From Lachnospiraceae bacterium (lineage in GTDB: Bacteria > Bacillota > Clostridia > Lachnospirales > Lachnospiraceae), in the NCBI GenBank assembly GCA_017461775.1, contig JAFTXD010000028.1:1-43230 (forward strand): a stretch of DNA of 43,230 bases, written 5' to 3'. Of the stretch, positions 30,410 to 38,936 are shown in pieces (positions within the stretch are counted from its first letter, which is position 1; each line of letters begins with the position of its first letter). Position numbers and translations under genes: made by a program. The notes beneath the pieces were generated by a model that searched no databases, was not told the DNA's origin, and saw only the letters and a program-made list of their open reading frames with translations.

Positions 30410-32815
30410 TTATTTTCCTGAAATCCAGCCCACTTCATCCTTTGCTAAGTAGGTGTTGTAAATGGCTACATTGTCCATTTTGCCGCTAAAATCCGGGTCG
30501 TTGTAATAGGAACCACCCAGATAATTGCCGGTTGCTACCTTAAAGGTATCCATGATGGTGGAAAAATCACCTTCCACAAACTGCACCTGCTTGCCATCCA
30601 CATAAGTAGCCATCCTATCCTCACGGATAGTTACGGCGATGTGATACCAGGTGTGTCTCATGGACTCACTTGCGAAATAGTCCCATGTGTAGGGTTTGCT
30701 GATATCCACACCATAGTAGCCTGTCTTTTCATTGTTAGCATCGTCGGTCACACTGCTGAAGCCCTGTGTAAAATGATATGCCAGACTCTGACAGCCCTCT
30801 CCTACCTTACCGTCACCAAGCATGAACAGCGGTGTCCAATCCGTTGCGTACTTACTTACCAGCACATCTGCCGCTATGGTAATTCCCTTGGAGAAATCAT
30901 AGCCCGTTAAATCCGGAAGTACTGCATAGGTCTCATGGTAGGAGGATTCACTGGTTGCAAGATGCAGCACACCGTCCTCCACCTTTGCCTCACCGGCCAG
31001 CTCAAGCTCGTCAGCATTATCAAAGGTATACAGCAGAATAGGTTCGATATCGATAGTTTCAAAATCCGATGTAGGCATGCCCTTTTCCTTAATTTCTCTT
31101 GGCACATAGGTGGTGCCTTCCGCATATTTCACACCCCAGATGGTCTCGTTATTTTCACCAATAGCGGTGAAGGTCATTACCTCTGCGCTTTCCTTCAGCT
31201 CATGATGCTGCTTGAAGAATACGCCCTTATAGGTTACATCCCCAATGACAAAGGTGGCAAAATAGCTTCCTTCCTTTTCCTCCCAAGTACCGGTGTAATC
31301 GCCGGTAATGGTTCCATCTTCCATAAGAACCACAATTTCCGGAATTCTCACACCTGCGCCGTCAGAGCCGGTTCCATGGTTAAGTAACTCGTATACACCT
31401 ACGATTTCGCTACTTTCGTATCCCGTCTGGGAAATGGTATCGTTTCTGTTTTCAAATACCGCAGTTACCGGCCAACCGTCCTCGTTCATAAACTGCTGGT
31501 GTACACGTACCTCAAAGTGCTCTCCACGATCCTCAAAACGGGTATGGTAAATCAAATATCTCTGTCCGTCCCCATCAATGAACGCTGAACAATGTCCCGG
31601 AGAACGATAGCCCTGCTCAACATGGGTCAGAGTATAATTACCCATGACCTTGATACCCTTCTGGTACATATTCACATTGCCGTTTTCAAACACTGCATTG
31701 TTGCCCATAGCATCCAGATATGGCCCCTGCGGAGTCTTAGAACGGAACAATCGCATATTGTATCCACTTACGGAATCTAAGTAGTTGTAGGTAGTGTAAA
31801 GGTAATAGTACTCGGTCTCCTCATCGTAAAGGATGAACGGACCTTCGCCGGACTTGGTATGTCCACCCGCGATTCTGGTACCGAAATACTTATCGATAAC
31901 TCTGCCATCCTCGGTGGTGCCGTCCTTACCGGGATAAATGGCATCACCGGTAACCGGGTCGATTTCTAACAGATAGATACCACCGGACCAGGAGCCGTAG
32001 CACATCCACAGTTTACCCTCGGTATCCTTGAAAATCGTAGGGTCAATTGCATTGGGAGCATAGCTGGTATTGTATCTGTCCGTACCCCACTTCGTATTAT
32101 ACTCGCCCTCGATGCGACCCTCCGCCATCAGCTCATCAATATTGGTATTGGTCCATGTTTTATCCACGTCACTGTTCTTATCCTTGCCACCTGTCTGAGT
32201 AAATCCGGAGTACACCACAGTACCTCTGTACTCATAAGGGCCTTCCACTGTATCGGATATTGCATAACCGATGGCAGAACGGCAATAGGTGGAGGATGCG
32301 GAATAATAAATCATATACGCACCCTTGCTGCCATCCTCATTTACATAATCCTCGTTGTAGTATACATCGGGAGCCCATACTGCAAAGCCTCCCTTACAAT
32401 CCGCATCATTCTCACCGGCCCACAGGAAGGACTCATGAAGGTTTGCAGACAAATCTCCGTAGTGGGTATTGTTTGTTTTCGCATAGCCATTGGTGAAGGT
32501 CTTCCAATCCACCAAATTCTTTGACTTCGCAGAAGTGATATGGGTACCGAACAAATAATATGTCACCTCATTATTGTCATCAATCTCTACAAAGATGGAT
32601 GGGTCATGTACGGATACTCTGGAAATATCTCCTGTTACCAACGACTTGTCTCCCACCACGGCCTTTTCTTTTTCTTCTGTAGGGGTACTTTCCACTGTAG
32701 AACTTTCCCCGTTTTCCTGACTACTTACCGGCTCCTGCGCGCCACAGCCTGTACTCAATACCATCGCCCCTGCCATGGTCAGCGCAAGTAGTTTTTTACT
32801 CCAACTGTTTTTCAT
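30410..32815 (-). CDS. Extracellular GH43 endo-1,5-alpha-L-arabinanase lipoprotein with LamG-type C-domain, 801 aa
   Basis: Signal peptide and lipobox (VLSTGCGAQ, Cys about residue 25), then a Ser/Thr/Glu-rich linker. The GH43 propeller (about 60-430) has the base aspartate in VSVHDPSIFV (about 71), the middle one in APNAIDPTIF (about 255) and the acid glutamate in GHTKSGEGPFILY (about 323). A lipocalin-like middle part (about 450-580) precedes a LamG or concanavalin-like domain (about 600-800) ending in KMDNVAIYNTYL. It opens the arabinan chain at the cell surface. GAGGAGG precedes the ATG. It follows the MarR gene by 12 bases, in the same operon. Confidence 0.9.
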   Translation of the reverse strand: MKNSWSKKLLALTMAGAMVLSTGCGAQEPVSSQENGESSTVESTPTEEKEKAVVGDKSLVTGDISRVSVHDPSIFVEIDDNNEVTYYLFGTHITSAKSKNLVDWKTFTNGYAKTNNTHYGDLSANLHESFLWAGENDADCKGGFAVWAPDVYYNEDYVNEDGSKGAYMIYYSASSTYCRSAIGYAISDTVEGPYEYRGTVVYSGFTQTGGKDKNSDVDKTWTNTNIDELMAEGRIEGEYNTKWGTDRYNTSYAPNAIDPTIFKDTEGKLWMCYGSWSGGIYLLEIDPVTGDAIYPGKDGTTEDGRVIDKYFGTRIAGGHTKSGEGPFILYDEETEYYYLYTTYNYLDSVSGYNMRLFRSKTPQGPYLDAMGNNAVFENGNVNMYQKGIKVMGNYTLTHVEQGYRSPGHCSAFIDGDGQRYLIYHTRFEDRGEHFEVRVHQQFMNEDGWPVTAVFENRNDTISQTGYESSEIVGVYELLNHGTGSDGAGVRIPEIVVLMEDGTITGDYTGTWEEKEGSYFATFVIGDVTYKGVFFKQHHELKESAEVMTFTAIGENNETIWGVKYAEGTTYVPREIKEKGMPTSDFETIDIEPILLYTFDNADELELAGEAKVEDGVLHLATSESSYHETYAVLPDLTGYDFSKGITIAADVLVSKYATDWTPLFMLGDGKVGEGCQSLAYHFTQGFSSVTDDANNEKTGYYGVDISKPYTWDYFASESMRHTWYHIAVTIREDRMATYVDGKQVQFVEGDFSTIMDTFKVATGNYLGGSYYNDPDFSGKMDNVAIYNTYLAKDEVGWISGK

Positions 32816-32827
32816 ACTGTCCTCCTC

Positions 32828-33268
32828 TTATTTTTTTTCTTCGCAACTTCTATGTAAATTTTCTCGTACCCGCCTCAGCAGGTCGAACAATTGCTGTCTT
32901 TCTTCCTCAGAAATACCTTCAAAGCACTCCTCTTCTATAGTTTCCATCAACTCATACACTTTATCTGCAACTGCTTTTCCCTTTTGGGTCAAGAATATCC
33001 GAAATGCTCTTTTTCCACTGGGAATGATGGTTTTCACACGCTCTATCAGTCCCTTTTGTTCCAAGCCGTCCAAAAGCAGAGTCATGGAAGAAGGCTTAAC
33101 ATCACACATCCCTGCTAAATCCTTTTGCACACACCCCTCATATTCTCTTAAAACAAATAAAACCTTTGGTTGGCCATCTGTCAATTCCAACTCCTGGAAA
33201 CCTTTTTTGCTACGTTTCCAGTGAAGATTCTGTGTATCACGCGTTGATATAAATAACATTTCTCCCAT
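32828..33268 (-). CDS. MarR-family transcriptional repressor, 146 aa
   Basis: The ATG at 33268 follows GAGGAAATGAT; a longer frame reads into the esterase gene. Winged helix with GCVQKDLAGMCDVKPSSMTL and LLDGLEQKGLIERVKTIIPS as recognition helix and wing, flanked by dimerisation helices. MarR proteins often respond to aromatic acids. It starts ten bases after the esterase stop and probably represses its own operon through the palindrome at 34080-34095. The ligand is not readable. Confidence 0.9.
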   Translation of the reverse strand: MGEMLFISTRDTQNLHWKRSKKGFQELELTDGQPKVLFVLREYEGCVQKDLAGMCDVKPSSMTLLLDGLEQKGLIERVKTIIPSGKRAFRIFLTQKGKAVADKVYELMETIEEECFEGISEEERQQLFDLLRRVRENLHRSCEEKK

Positions 33269-33278
33269 ATCATTTCCT

Positions 33279-34034
33279 CTATCGGCTTTCCTGTAGAAAT
33301 TCATAAAGTAACTCTGTCATTCTGTTGGTTCCCTCTTCGGTAAATCCATGTCCTTCTCCCGGGAATACCTCCAGACGAACCTTTGGATAAGTTTCTGCGA
33401 TTCTTTCACTGTAACCCATGGCCACGATAGGGTCCTGGTCCCCATGCATCACCAACACACTATTAGCATATTTTCCAACATGAGCGAATACGTCGAAGCC
33501 GTGAATACTTTCAAAGAAATCTCTTCCCATCTTCATGCCCCATAACTCAACTTCCTCCGGAATATCGGAAATATTGGGAAAACGCTTGCTCCAGTCGTCT
33601 GCAATACAGAATGCGGGATAAAGCAAAATCATTCCCTTGATTTCCTCGGACATATCATCCACAGTGAGTGCAGTAACCAGACCTCCTTGGCTTCCACCGA
33701 AAGTAAAGATATTATCCTTATCCAATTGCTCCAAACCTTTTACATAAGTAATCACTGCCTGTAAATCTTCTATTTCTGTAAAAAGGGTCATGTCCGTGGT
33801 AAGCATGCCACTTTCATCTCTTGTAGAACCTCCACAGAAAGTGTAGGAAAGGGCGCAGATACCTCTCTCCGCCAAATACCTGGCTGTATAATCAAAATCA
33901 CTTTTGTGACCATTATATCCATGGCTGAAAATCACGATAGGGTACTTTCCTTCCCTCTTTGGCTGATAGAATATTCCATCTATCTGTCTGTTATGGTGAG
34001 ATATTTTTATTGAACTGACAATGATTTTTTCCAT
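33279..34034 (-). CDS. Alpha/beta hydrolase, cinnamoyl/feruloyl esterase-like (Est1E type), 251 aa
   Basis: Catalytic serine in FGGSQGGLVTAL, oxyanion region FSHGYNGHKSDF, aspartate in VMHGDQDPIVAMGYSERIAE and histidine in GEGHGFT. The order and spacing of IEDLQAVITYV, the nucleophile elbow, the lid IPEEVELWGMKMGRDFFESI and SERIAETYP follow the cinnamoyl esterases Est1E of Butyrivibrio and LJ0536 of Lactobacillus as I recall them. Such enzymes release ferulic acid esterified to arabinose. No signal peptide. The ATG 34034 follows GAAGGAGAAG. It heads an operon with MarR and the arabinanase. A general carboxylesterase is the alternative. Confidence 0.75.
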   Translation of the reverse strand: MEKIIVSSIKISHHNRQIDGIFYQPKREGKYPIVIFSHGYNGHKSDFDYTARYLAERGICALSYTFCGGSTRDESGMLTTDMTLFTEIEDLQAVITYVKGLEQLDKDNIFTFGGSQGGLVTALTVDDMSEEIKGMILLYPAFCIADDWSKRFPNISDIPEEVELWGMKMGRDFFESIHGFDVFAHVGKYANSVLVMHGDQDPIVAMGYSERIAETYPKVRLEVFPGEGHGFTEEGTNRMTELLYEFLQESR

Positions 34035-34079
34035 GGAATACTTCTCCTTCATAAAACTATAAATATAAATTCATGTTCT

Positions 34080-34125
34080 AATTAGCTATCTAATTCATTA
34101 TATTGCATGCCTGCATCTCTGTCAA
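34080..34125 (-). promoter_or_regulatory. Consensus promoter and MarR-type operator of the esterase operon
   Basis: Minus strand: TTGACA (34120-34125), 17 bp, TATAAT (34097-34102), all at consensus. The perfect inverted repeat AATTAG-CTAT-CTAATT (34080-34095) follows at the expected start point, where a bound repressor would block transcription. Confidence 0.85.
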
Positions 34126-34155
34126 TTCTTTCTTAAATATGTGCTCTACCTATGC

Positions 34156-34182
34156 AAAAAACCCGGCTCAAATGAGCCGGGT
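34156..34182 (-). terminator. Terminator of the LamG lipoprotein gene
   Basis: ACCCGGCTC (34161-34169) pairs with GAGCCGGGT (34174-34182) around AAAT, followed on the minus strand by a T run. Confidence 0.9.
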
Positions 34183-34201
34183 CCTTCATTTTCGTTTATT
34201 C

Positions 34202-35776
34202 TTACTGAATGTCTAAGCAGCATCCATCAACGGTGAAGCAGAAGTGTAAATCACCATCAACTGCGATGTTCTTGTAAGACTGCTGATAGGTTGCACCTGA
34301 AGCAGCAACTACATCACATACTACGTCTGCTGTACCACCATTATTGGTTACGGATACAGTAACGGTTGCACCCTGTAATTCTGCAACAAAGTTGTCCCAG
34401 TTCCAGTTGCTCTCTAATACCCATCCAAGAGTATCTAAATTAGCACCGGTGTTTTCTGCACCCTTCCAACCATAGTTATCTGCACGAACAACTGCGTACT
34501 CTGCATAAGCAGGATCTGCATCTGCGCCATGTGCATTAGCTACGTTCTGAAGAACTACTACGAAGTTATTCCAGTTAGCAGGTTCCTCTGTTCTGTGCCA
34601 GTTAACGAAGGTCTTAGAAACAGTTTCACCTTCTGCAACTGCCCAAGTCTCACTATGAGCGCCCCAGAAACCGGTAGAACCATCGGTAGCACCTACAGCA
34701 GTACCGGTAGGAGTTACAGCAAGAGGAGCAACTACTACTTCTTCTGGAGCTTCTGCTACAGATTCAACAGTAGGGTCACCTTCTAAGTAAAGGCTAGCAA
34801 CCTGACCAGCAGTTAAAGCTTCGTCAAAGATATAGAACTCATCAACAAATCCCTTGAAGAGACTATCCCAGTAGTTAAGACCCCAGTAGCACTCGAAGTT
34901 GTCATGTGGCTTTAATACGTCAGGAGCAAGTCCGCCGTAAGTACCTTCTACAGCATCAAATGCTAAAACGCCATCTAAGTATAACTGACAAGCAATTCTG
35001 TCAAGACCATCTTCAGCATAGGTGTATCTTGTACCGGTAGATACTAAAGTAACTAAAACCCATTCCTTCTTGCCGTGGATAGAATCATCACCAGCGTAAA
35101 CCCAAGGCCATACACCGGTCTCAGAGTTTCTGTTCCATACTACAGGGAAAATCTTAGCAGAGTTTGCGCCCCACTCAGACTGAGTGAAGTTTAACCACTT
35201 AACACCTGCGTCATCAGCCATACCCATGTTAGCACCAATCTGAAGGGTAGGACCATAAGTAGATAATCTATCTGCATTTAACCAGAAAGAAAGGGTATAA
35301 GCATCACTGTCGAAACCTTCTACAGGGAAGCTAAGACCAAAGTTACCATCAATGTAAGTACAGGTTCCTACAGGACCGTTAGCGTACTGTACAACTACAG
35401 GGTTCTCAACGCCATCCTTAACATAGGTTGAGCTTTCAATGATACCATGAGTAGCACCGGTGTTAGCACCTGGATTGTTCTCATCACGAACGATAGTAAC
35501 GATACCTTCATCAGTTCCGTCCATTGCAAAGTGATATAATGGATCCGGAAGATCTTCAGGCTCTGCTAAAGTAGGCTCTGCTACAGGCTCCTCGGTAGGC
35601 TCTGCAGGAGCTTCCGTAGGGTCAGCTGCTGGAGCTTCGGTAGGATCAGCTGCTGGAGCTTCGGTCTTTGTAGGCTCGTTAGAAGAAGCTGCTGGCTCTT
35701 CTGATCCGCCACAAGCGGTCATCATAGACATAACCATTGTTGCACTTAAAAGTGCGGCTAAAACTTTCTTTTTCAT
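34202..35776 (-). CDS. LamG-domain surface lipoprotein, probable glycan-binding protein, 524 aa
   Basis: Signal peptide with lipobox MMTACGG, a linker with an ADPTEAPA repeat (about residues 30-75), a LamG or concanavalin-like domain (about 80-335, with YTLSFWLNADRLS and GFVDEFYIFDEALTAGQVAS), a short spacer, and a second beta-sandwich domain (about 355-524) starting TPTGTAVGATDGSTGFWG with conserved tryptophans. No catalytic residues were recognised, so binding of the glycan at the cell surface is the likeliest job. It follows the solute-binding protein gene after a hairpin-rich gap. AAGGAGG precedes the ATG. Confidence 0.8.
   Translation of the reverse strand: MKKKVLAALLSATMVMSMMTACGGSEEPAASSNEPTKTEAPAADPTEAPAADPTEAPAEPTEEPVAEPTLAEPEDLPDPLYHFAMDGTDEGIVTIVRDENNPGANTGATHGIIESSTYVKDGVENPVVVQYANGPVGTCTYIDGNFGLSFPVEGFDSDAYTLSFWLNADRLSTYGPTLQIGANMGMADDAGVKWLNFTQSEWGANSAKIFPVVWNRNSETGVWPWVYAGDDSIHGKKEWVLVTLVSTGTRYTYAEDGLDRIACQLYLDGVLAFDAVEGTYGGLAPDVLKPHDNFECYWGLNYWDSLFKGFVDEFYIFDEALTAGQVASLYLEGDPTVESVAEAPEEVVVAPLAVTPTGTAVGATDGSTGFWGAHSETWAVAEGETVSKTFVNWHRTEEPANWNNFVVVLQNVANAHGADADPAYAEYAVVRADNYGWKGAENTGANLDTLGWVLESNWNWDNFVAELQGATVTVSVTNNGGTADVVCDVVAASGATYQQSYKNIAVDGDLHFCFTVDGCCLDIQ
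35607..35664 (-). repeat. 24-bp tandem repeat coding the linker
   Basis: Two full 24-base units (35607-35630, 35631-35654), two differences apart, and a partial third. They encode the ADPTEAPA linker of the LamG lipoprotein. Confidence 0.75.
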
Positions 35777-35793
35777 TTTTAAAATCCTCCTTT

Positions 35794-35967
35794 ATATATG
35801 TGAAACATATATGTTACTTGGTTAGGTGGGGAAATGGAATTCCCCGCTATGTATCTGATTCGGAAACCCGCGTCTTCGACGCTCAGTGCTGCGTTCCGCA
35901 GCGGTTTCCTCATCAAGTTTCAACTTGCGTAGCTGAAAACAAATGGCGCTTTGCGCCGCTTGTTTTC
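35794..35967. repeat. Hairpin array between solute-binding protein and LamG lipoprotein genes
   Basis: Five hairpin units in about 170 bases: ATATATGT/ACATATAT (35794-35812, just before the ribosome site of the LamG gene), GGGGAA/TTCCCC (35828-35845), GGAAACC/GGTTTCC with inner GCTGC/GCAGC and GTC-TTC-GAC (35862-35909), CAAGTT/AACTTG (35914-35927) and GAAAACAA/TTGTTTTC with inner GGCGC/GCGCC (35935-35967). No plain terminator T run is seen, so it may set unequal expression of the two genes by RNA stability. Confidence 0.6.
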
Positions 35968-35985
35968 GGCCGCTGGCAAGTTTTA

Positions 35986-37566
35986 TTACTGATTCTCAGC
36001 TACTAAGCCTTCGTATAATGTGATTTCTTCATCGGTAAGGATGTTGTATCCGTTAGGTCCGAAGTAATCAAGCATTGCCTGTGCGTGGTAGTAGTTTGCT
36101 TTAATGGTTGCCTCGTCTGCAAAATCGGCAGCCTTAGCCTCTCCTCTATCTACCTTACCATGAATATCTAATGCATTAAAATATTCATCACAGTAGTTCC
36201 AGTAACCAGCGATGGATGTCCATCCGAATGGAATAGGATACATACAACTTGAGAAGTAGTTCTCCCAGAGACCTACGTGCTCTTCATCCATTCCCTTGGT
36301 GTACATAGCGATGTAGCCATCCCATACTTCTTCGTTCATGGTGATAGGAGCAGGCATTACGTCATACTTCAGAGCAAGTCCGGAAGCATTGGTAATGGTC
36401 TCGTCATTGTACATTGCAATTCTGGTCTTCCATCCGTCAACACCGAAGCTCATGAACTTTAATAATTCATATGCTTCACGAGGATACTGACAAGAAGTAG
36501 TTACACCACCAAAGTCGATGGTTGCGATGGAATGTGCATTACCAGCAACAGATGCATCTACTGCAGGTACTACATAAGGAACGATATCTAAGTTGTACTG
36601 CTCAAATGCCTCGGTAGCCCAAGTACCCTGATAGGTCCAGAATGCTTCAGAGAATAATGCAACGTGTCCGGTAGCACCACTCCATGCTTCCCAGTCACCA
36701 GCCCATTCTTCCATTTCCTCAGTCTCAGTTGCAGGAGCTCTGTATCCACCAACATTTAAATCAGCGAATTCCTGCTCACCTACTGCCCAGATGCTAAGGT
36801 CAAAGGTAGTTCCGTTGAAACCAAACTCACCGATGATATCCTGGCTTGCTGCAATACCATAGTAAGAGTCAAGTCTATTGTAACTACCGATTCCGTAGTA
36901 TGCCATTCCGTCAGGGCTGTCAAGTACGGTACAGTCTTTGATTAACTGAATCATTTCAGGCCAGGTCCAATCCTGTCCGGGAACCTCTACGTTGAGGGTC
37001 TCAAGTACATTTCTATCTACATACATGATACCAGGGAAGAACTTTACAGGAACTGCATACTGTCCGCTGGTCATGAAGGTACCAATTTTTGCTTCTGCGA
37101 TGGTAGGAGCCAAGTTCTTAACTTCCTCATCTGCATTCCAGTATTCAGAAACATCTGCAAGTAACATGTTGGATAATGCGAAGTCTGCATCGGAGAACAT
37201 GATTGCGTCAGGGCTGTTTCCGTTTGCTACAAGAGCAAGTAAAGTATCGTTATATGTAGCAACGTTCTCATACTTTACGTTTACCTTGATATTAGGATAA
37301 ATCTCCATGAATCTGTTTGCCAGATACTGAACGGTTTCATCCTGGTCAAAGTGGAAATAAGTTAATTCAATGTTTTCAGTAGTTAAGTCTGTTGCAGGGT
37401 TGTAGGTGATACCATCAATGGTAACCTCAGTTGCCACTGCAGGAGCATCGGAGCCACCATTGTCGCCACCGGTGCTTGCGCTAGGCTCTTCGCCACCACC
37501 ACATGCGGTTAAACCAACCAGCATAGAAGCAGATAACAGAAGTGCTAAAAGCTTGTTCTTTCTCAT
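35986..37566 (-). CDS. Extracellular solute-binding lipoprotein (family 1), 526 aa
   Basis: Signal peptide with lipobox LTACGGG, then a Ser/Gly-rich linker and the two-lobe binding protein: YLANRFMEIYPNIKVNVKYE, DAIMFSDADFAL, VALFSEAFWTYQGTWATEAF. It carries sugars from the cell surface to the permeases encoded just upstream in the same direction. At 526 residues it is longer than the usual 430-450. The oligosaccharide is not readable; arabino-oligosaccharides are suggested by context. It has its own regulatory region (37628-37722). Confidence 0.9.
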   Translation of the reverse strand: MRKNKLLALLLSASMLVGLTACGGGEEPSASTGGDNGGSDAPAVATEVTIDGITYNPATDLTTENIELTYFHFDQDETVQYLANRFMEIYPNIKVNVKYENVATYNDTLLALVANGNSPDAIMFSDADFALSNMLLADVSEYWNADEEVKNLAPTIAEAKIGTFMTSGQYAVPVKFFPGIMYVDRNVLETLNVEVPGQDWTWPEMIQLIKDCTVLDSPDGMAYYGIGSYNRLDSYYGIAASQDIIGEFGFNGTTFDLSIWAVGEQEFADLNVGGYRAPATETEEMEEWAGDWEAWSGATGHVALFSEAFWTYQGTWATEAFEQYNLDIVPYVVPAVDASVAGNAHSIATIDFGGVTTSCQYPREAYELLKFMSFGVDGWKTRIAMYNDETITNASGLALKYDVMPAPITMNEEVWDGYIAMYTKGMDEEHVGLWENYFSSCMYPIPFGWTSIAGYWNYCDEYFNALDIHGKVDRGEAKAADFADEATIKANYYHAQAMLDYFGPNGYNILTDEEITLYEGLVAENQ

Positions 37567-37627
37567 AATTTAAATCCTCCTTATGTGAGATAGTACTTTT
37601 CCTGTACTAACAACATCCTATGTTTAG

Positions 37628-37722
37628 TTTATACCATAATATTTCAGTTTTGACTATATCTTTTATAAAAAAAGCTAAACTTTTTTAGTCAAAATTAAAA
37701 AGATTGTGGAAATTTGACTAAA
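37628..37722 (-). promoter_or_regulatory. Promoter region with TAGTCAAA repeats
   Basis: The motif TTTAGTCAAA (37684-37693) is inverted as TTTGACTAAA (37713-37722), and a further copy TTTTGACTA is at 37648-37656. On the minus strand a -10-like TATAAA (37628-37633) lies 17 bp from TAGTCA (37651-37656). The motifs look like operators of a regulator not encoded in the window. Confidence 0.5.
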
Positions 37723-37723
37723 C

Positions 37724-37759
37724 AGGGATGTCGAAATTGTATATTTTTTCGACATCCCT
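37724..37759. terminator. 13-bp hairpin after the permease genes
   Basis: AGGGATGTCGAAA (37724-37736) pairs with TTTCGACATCCCT (37747-37759). It is about 150 bases after the permease stop. The T run on the minus strand is weak, so it may be a processing or partial stop site that lets the binding protein gene be expressed at a different level. Confidence 0.55.
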
Positions 37760-37907
37760 TTGTTACTATTTACGAATTTGTTATTAAGTTGTACTTCATA
37801 CAACCATGGTACTATGGTACCACACTTTATTATATTTGTCTACTACTTTGGAACTTTGGACGTAGCCCAAATTCCTTAGGAAAAAACTTAGAAGTACTTT
37901 TTTCCTT

Positions 37908-38936
37908 TTACTCGCCGGTAATACCTACACGGTCGATAGACTCAACGAAGTATCTCTGTAATACGAAGTACAGAATCAGTACCGGTAAGATACTTAACAT
38001 GGTACCAGCCATGTTGATGGATTCGTTAATAGTGGTTGCACTACTTGCACCGGTCTGTGCATAATCCGCAAAGTTTGCTGCGAATTTGTTCAGCTGTACT
38101 ACCAGAGTGGTCCAGCCGGACTCAGTCATAACACCGGATACATACATCTGTGTTAAGTAGGACTCATTCCAGTACCACACAAAGGAAAACAGGAATACGG
38201 TCAAAATCGCCGGACCTGCGGATGGAAGGGAAATTCTCACGAATGATTTAAAATATCCCGCACCATCAATCTGTGCTGCTTCAATCAATACCTTCGGTAC
38301 CTGTTTAAAGAACTGGTAGAAGATTAAGATGAAGATGGATGAATTAATACCCTGAGCAAGCAGGGAAGGTAATACAAAGGACCAAAGAGTACCTAAAATA
38401 CCTAAGTCATTGTAAAGAACGTAGGTAGGGATCATGGTAACCTGACTTGGCAGGATGAAGGAGAAAATGATGATACCCATAATCAGCTTCTTACCCGGGA
38501 AATCAAAACGTCCCAGACCATAGCCTACTACCGCACAGGATGCCACATTAAGGAGTGTGGGCACACCTGCGATGATGATACTCATACCCAAAGATTTCCA
38601 GAAGTCCATACTTCCGGCTGCTACTGCGTAGTTCTCCAGATTCAGTGAACTGGGAATCCAGTTGATGGAGGAATCCAGAAGGTCATCCAGATTCATCATG
38701 GAACTACTGGTCATGTAAAGGATAGGATACAGGTAGATGAATCCGATACAAATCAGAAGCGCATATACCAGCAGCTGCTTTAAAAAGCCTTCCTTTTCCT
38801 TTGAACCGAACAAGAATCTCTGAATCTTATCCTTATCGGTTTCTGTCAGATGAAAGATACTCTTCTTAGTAGTCGCCTGAGCCGTCGTAGGTTGAGTATT
38901 TACGTTTCTTTCTTGCTTTTTCGATTTTCTTGGCAT
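37908..38936 (-). CDS. Carbohydrate ABC importer permease (MalG/LplC type), 342 aa
   Basis: A charged N-terminal tail of about 50 residues, then six membrane helices. The EAA loop that docks the ATPase is EAAQIDGAGYFKSFVRISLP (about residues 225-244), and the chain ends ILYFVLQRYFVESIDRVGITGE, standard for MalG types. AAAGGAGG stands 11 bases before the ATG. The first 71 bases overlap the end of the other permease gene in a different frame. It works with the partner permease and the binding protein; no ATPase is encoded here. Confidence 0.92.
   Translation of the reverse strand: MPRKSKKQERNVNTQPTTAQATTKKSIFHLTETDKDKIQRFLFGSKEKEGFLKQLLVYALLICIGFIYLYPILYMTSSSMMNLDDLLDSSINWIPSSLNLENYAVAAGSMDFWKSLGMSIIIAGVPTLLNVASCAVVGYGLGRFDFPGKKLIMGIIIFSFILPSQVTMIPTYVLYNDLGILGTLWSFVLPSLLAQGINSSIFILIFYQFFKQVPKVLIEAAQIDGAGYFKSFVRISLPSAGPAILTVFLFSFVWYWNESYLTQMYVSGVMTESGWTTLVVQLNKFAANFADYAQTGASSATTINESINMAGTMLSILPVLILYFVLQRYFVESIDRVGITGE

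Larger units (their letters stand above)
37567..37907. other. Intergenic region before the solute-binding protein gene
   Basis: Contains the candidate promoter and TAGTCAAA repeats (37628-37722) and the hairpin at 37724-37759. The stretch 37795-37837 holds small palindromes around GGTACTATGGTACC. No gene is seen. Confidence 0.5.

Noticed and set aside
35607-35664. CRISPR-like repeat
   Set aside because: Only two and a half in-frame 24-base units without spacers; it encodes a protein linker.
38866-38936. Frameshift joining the two permease genes
   Set aside because: Both proteins are complete six-helix permeases and the second has a strong ribosome site before its ATG.
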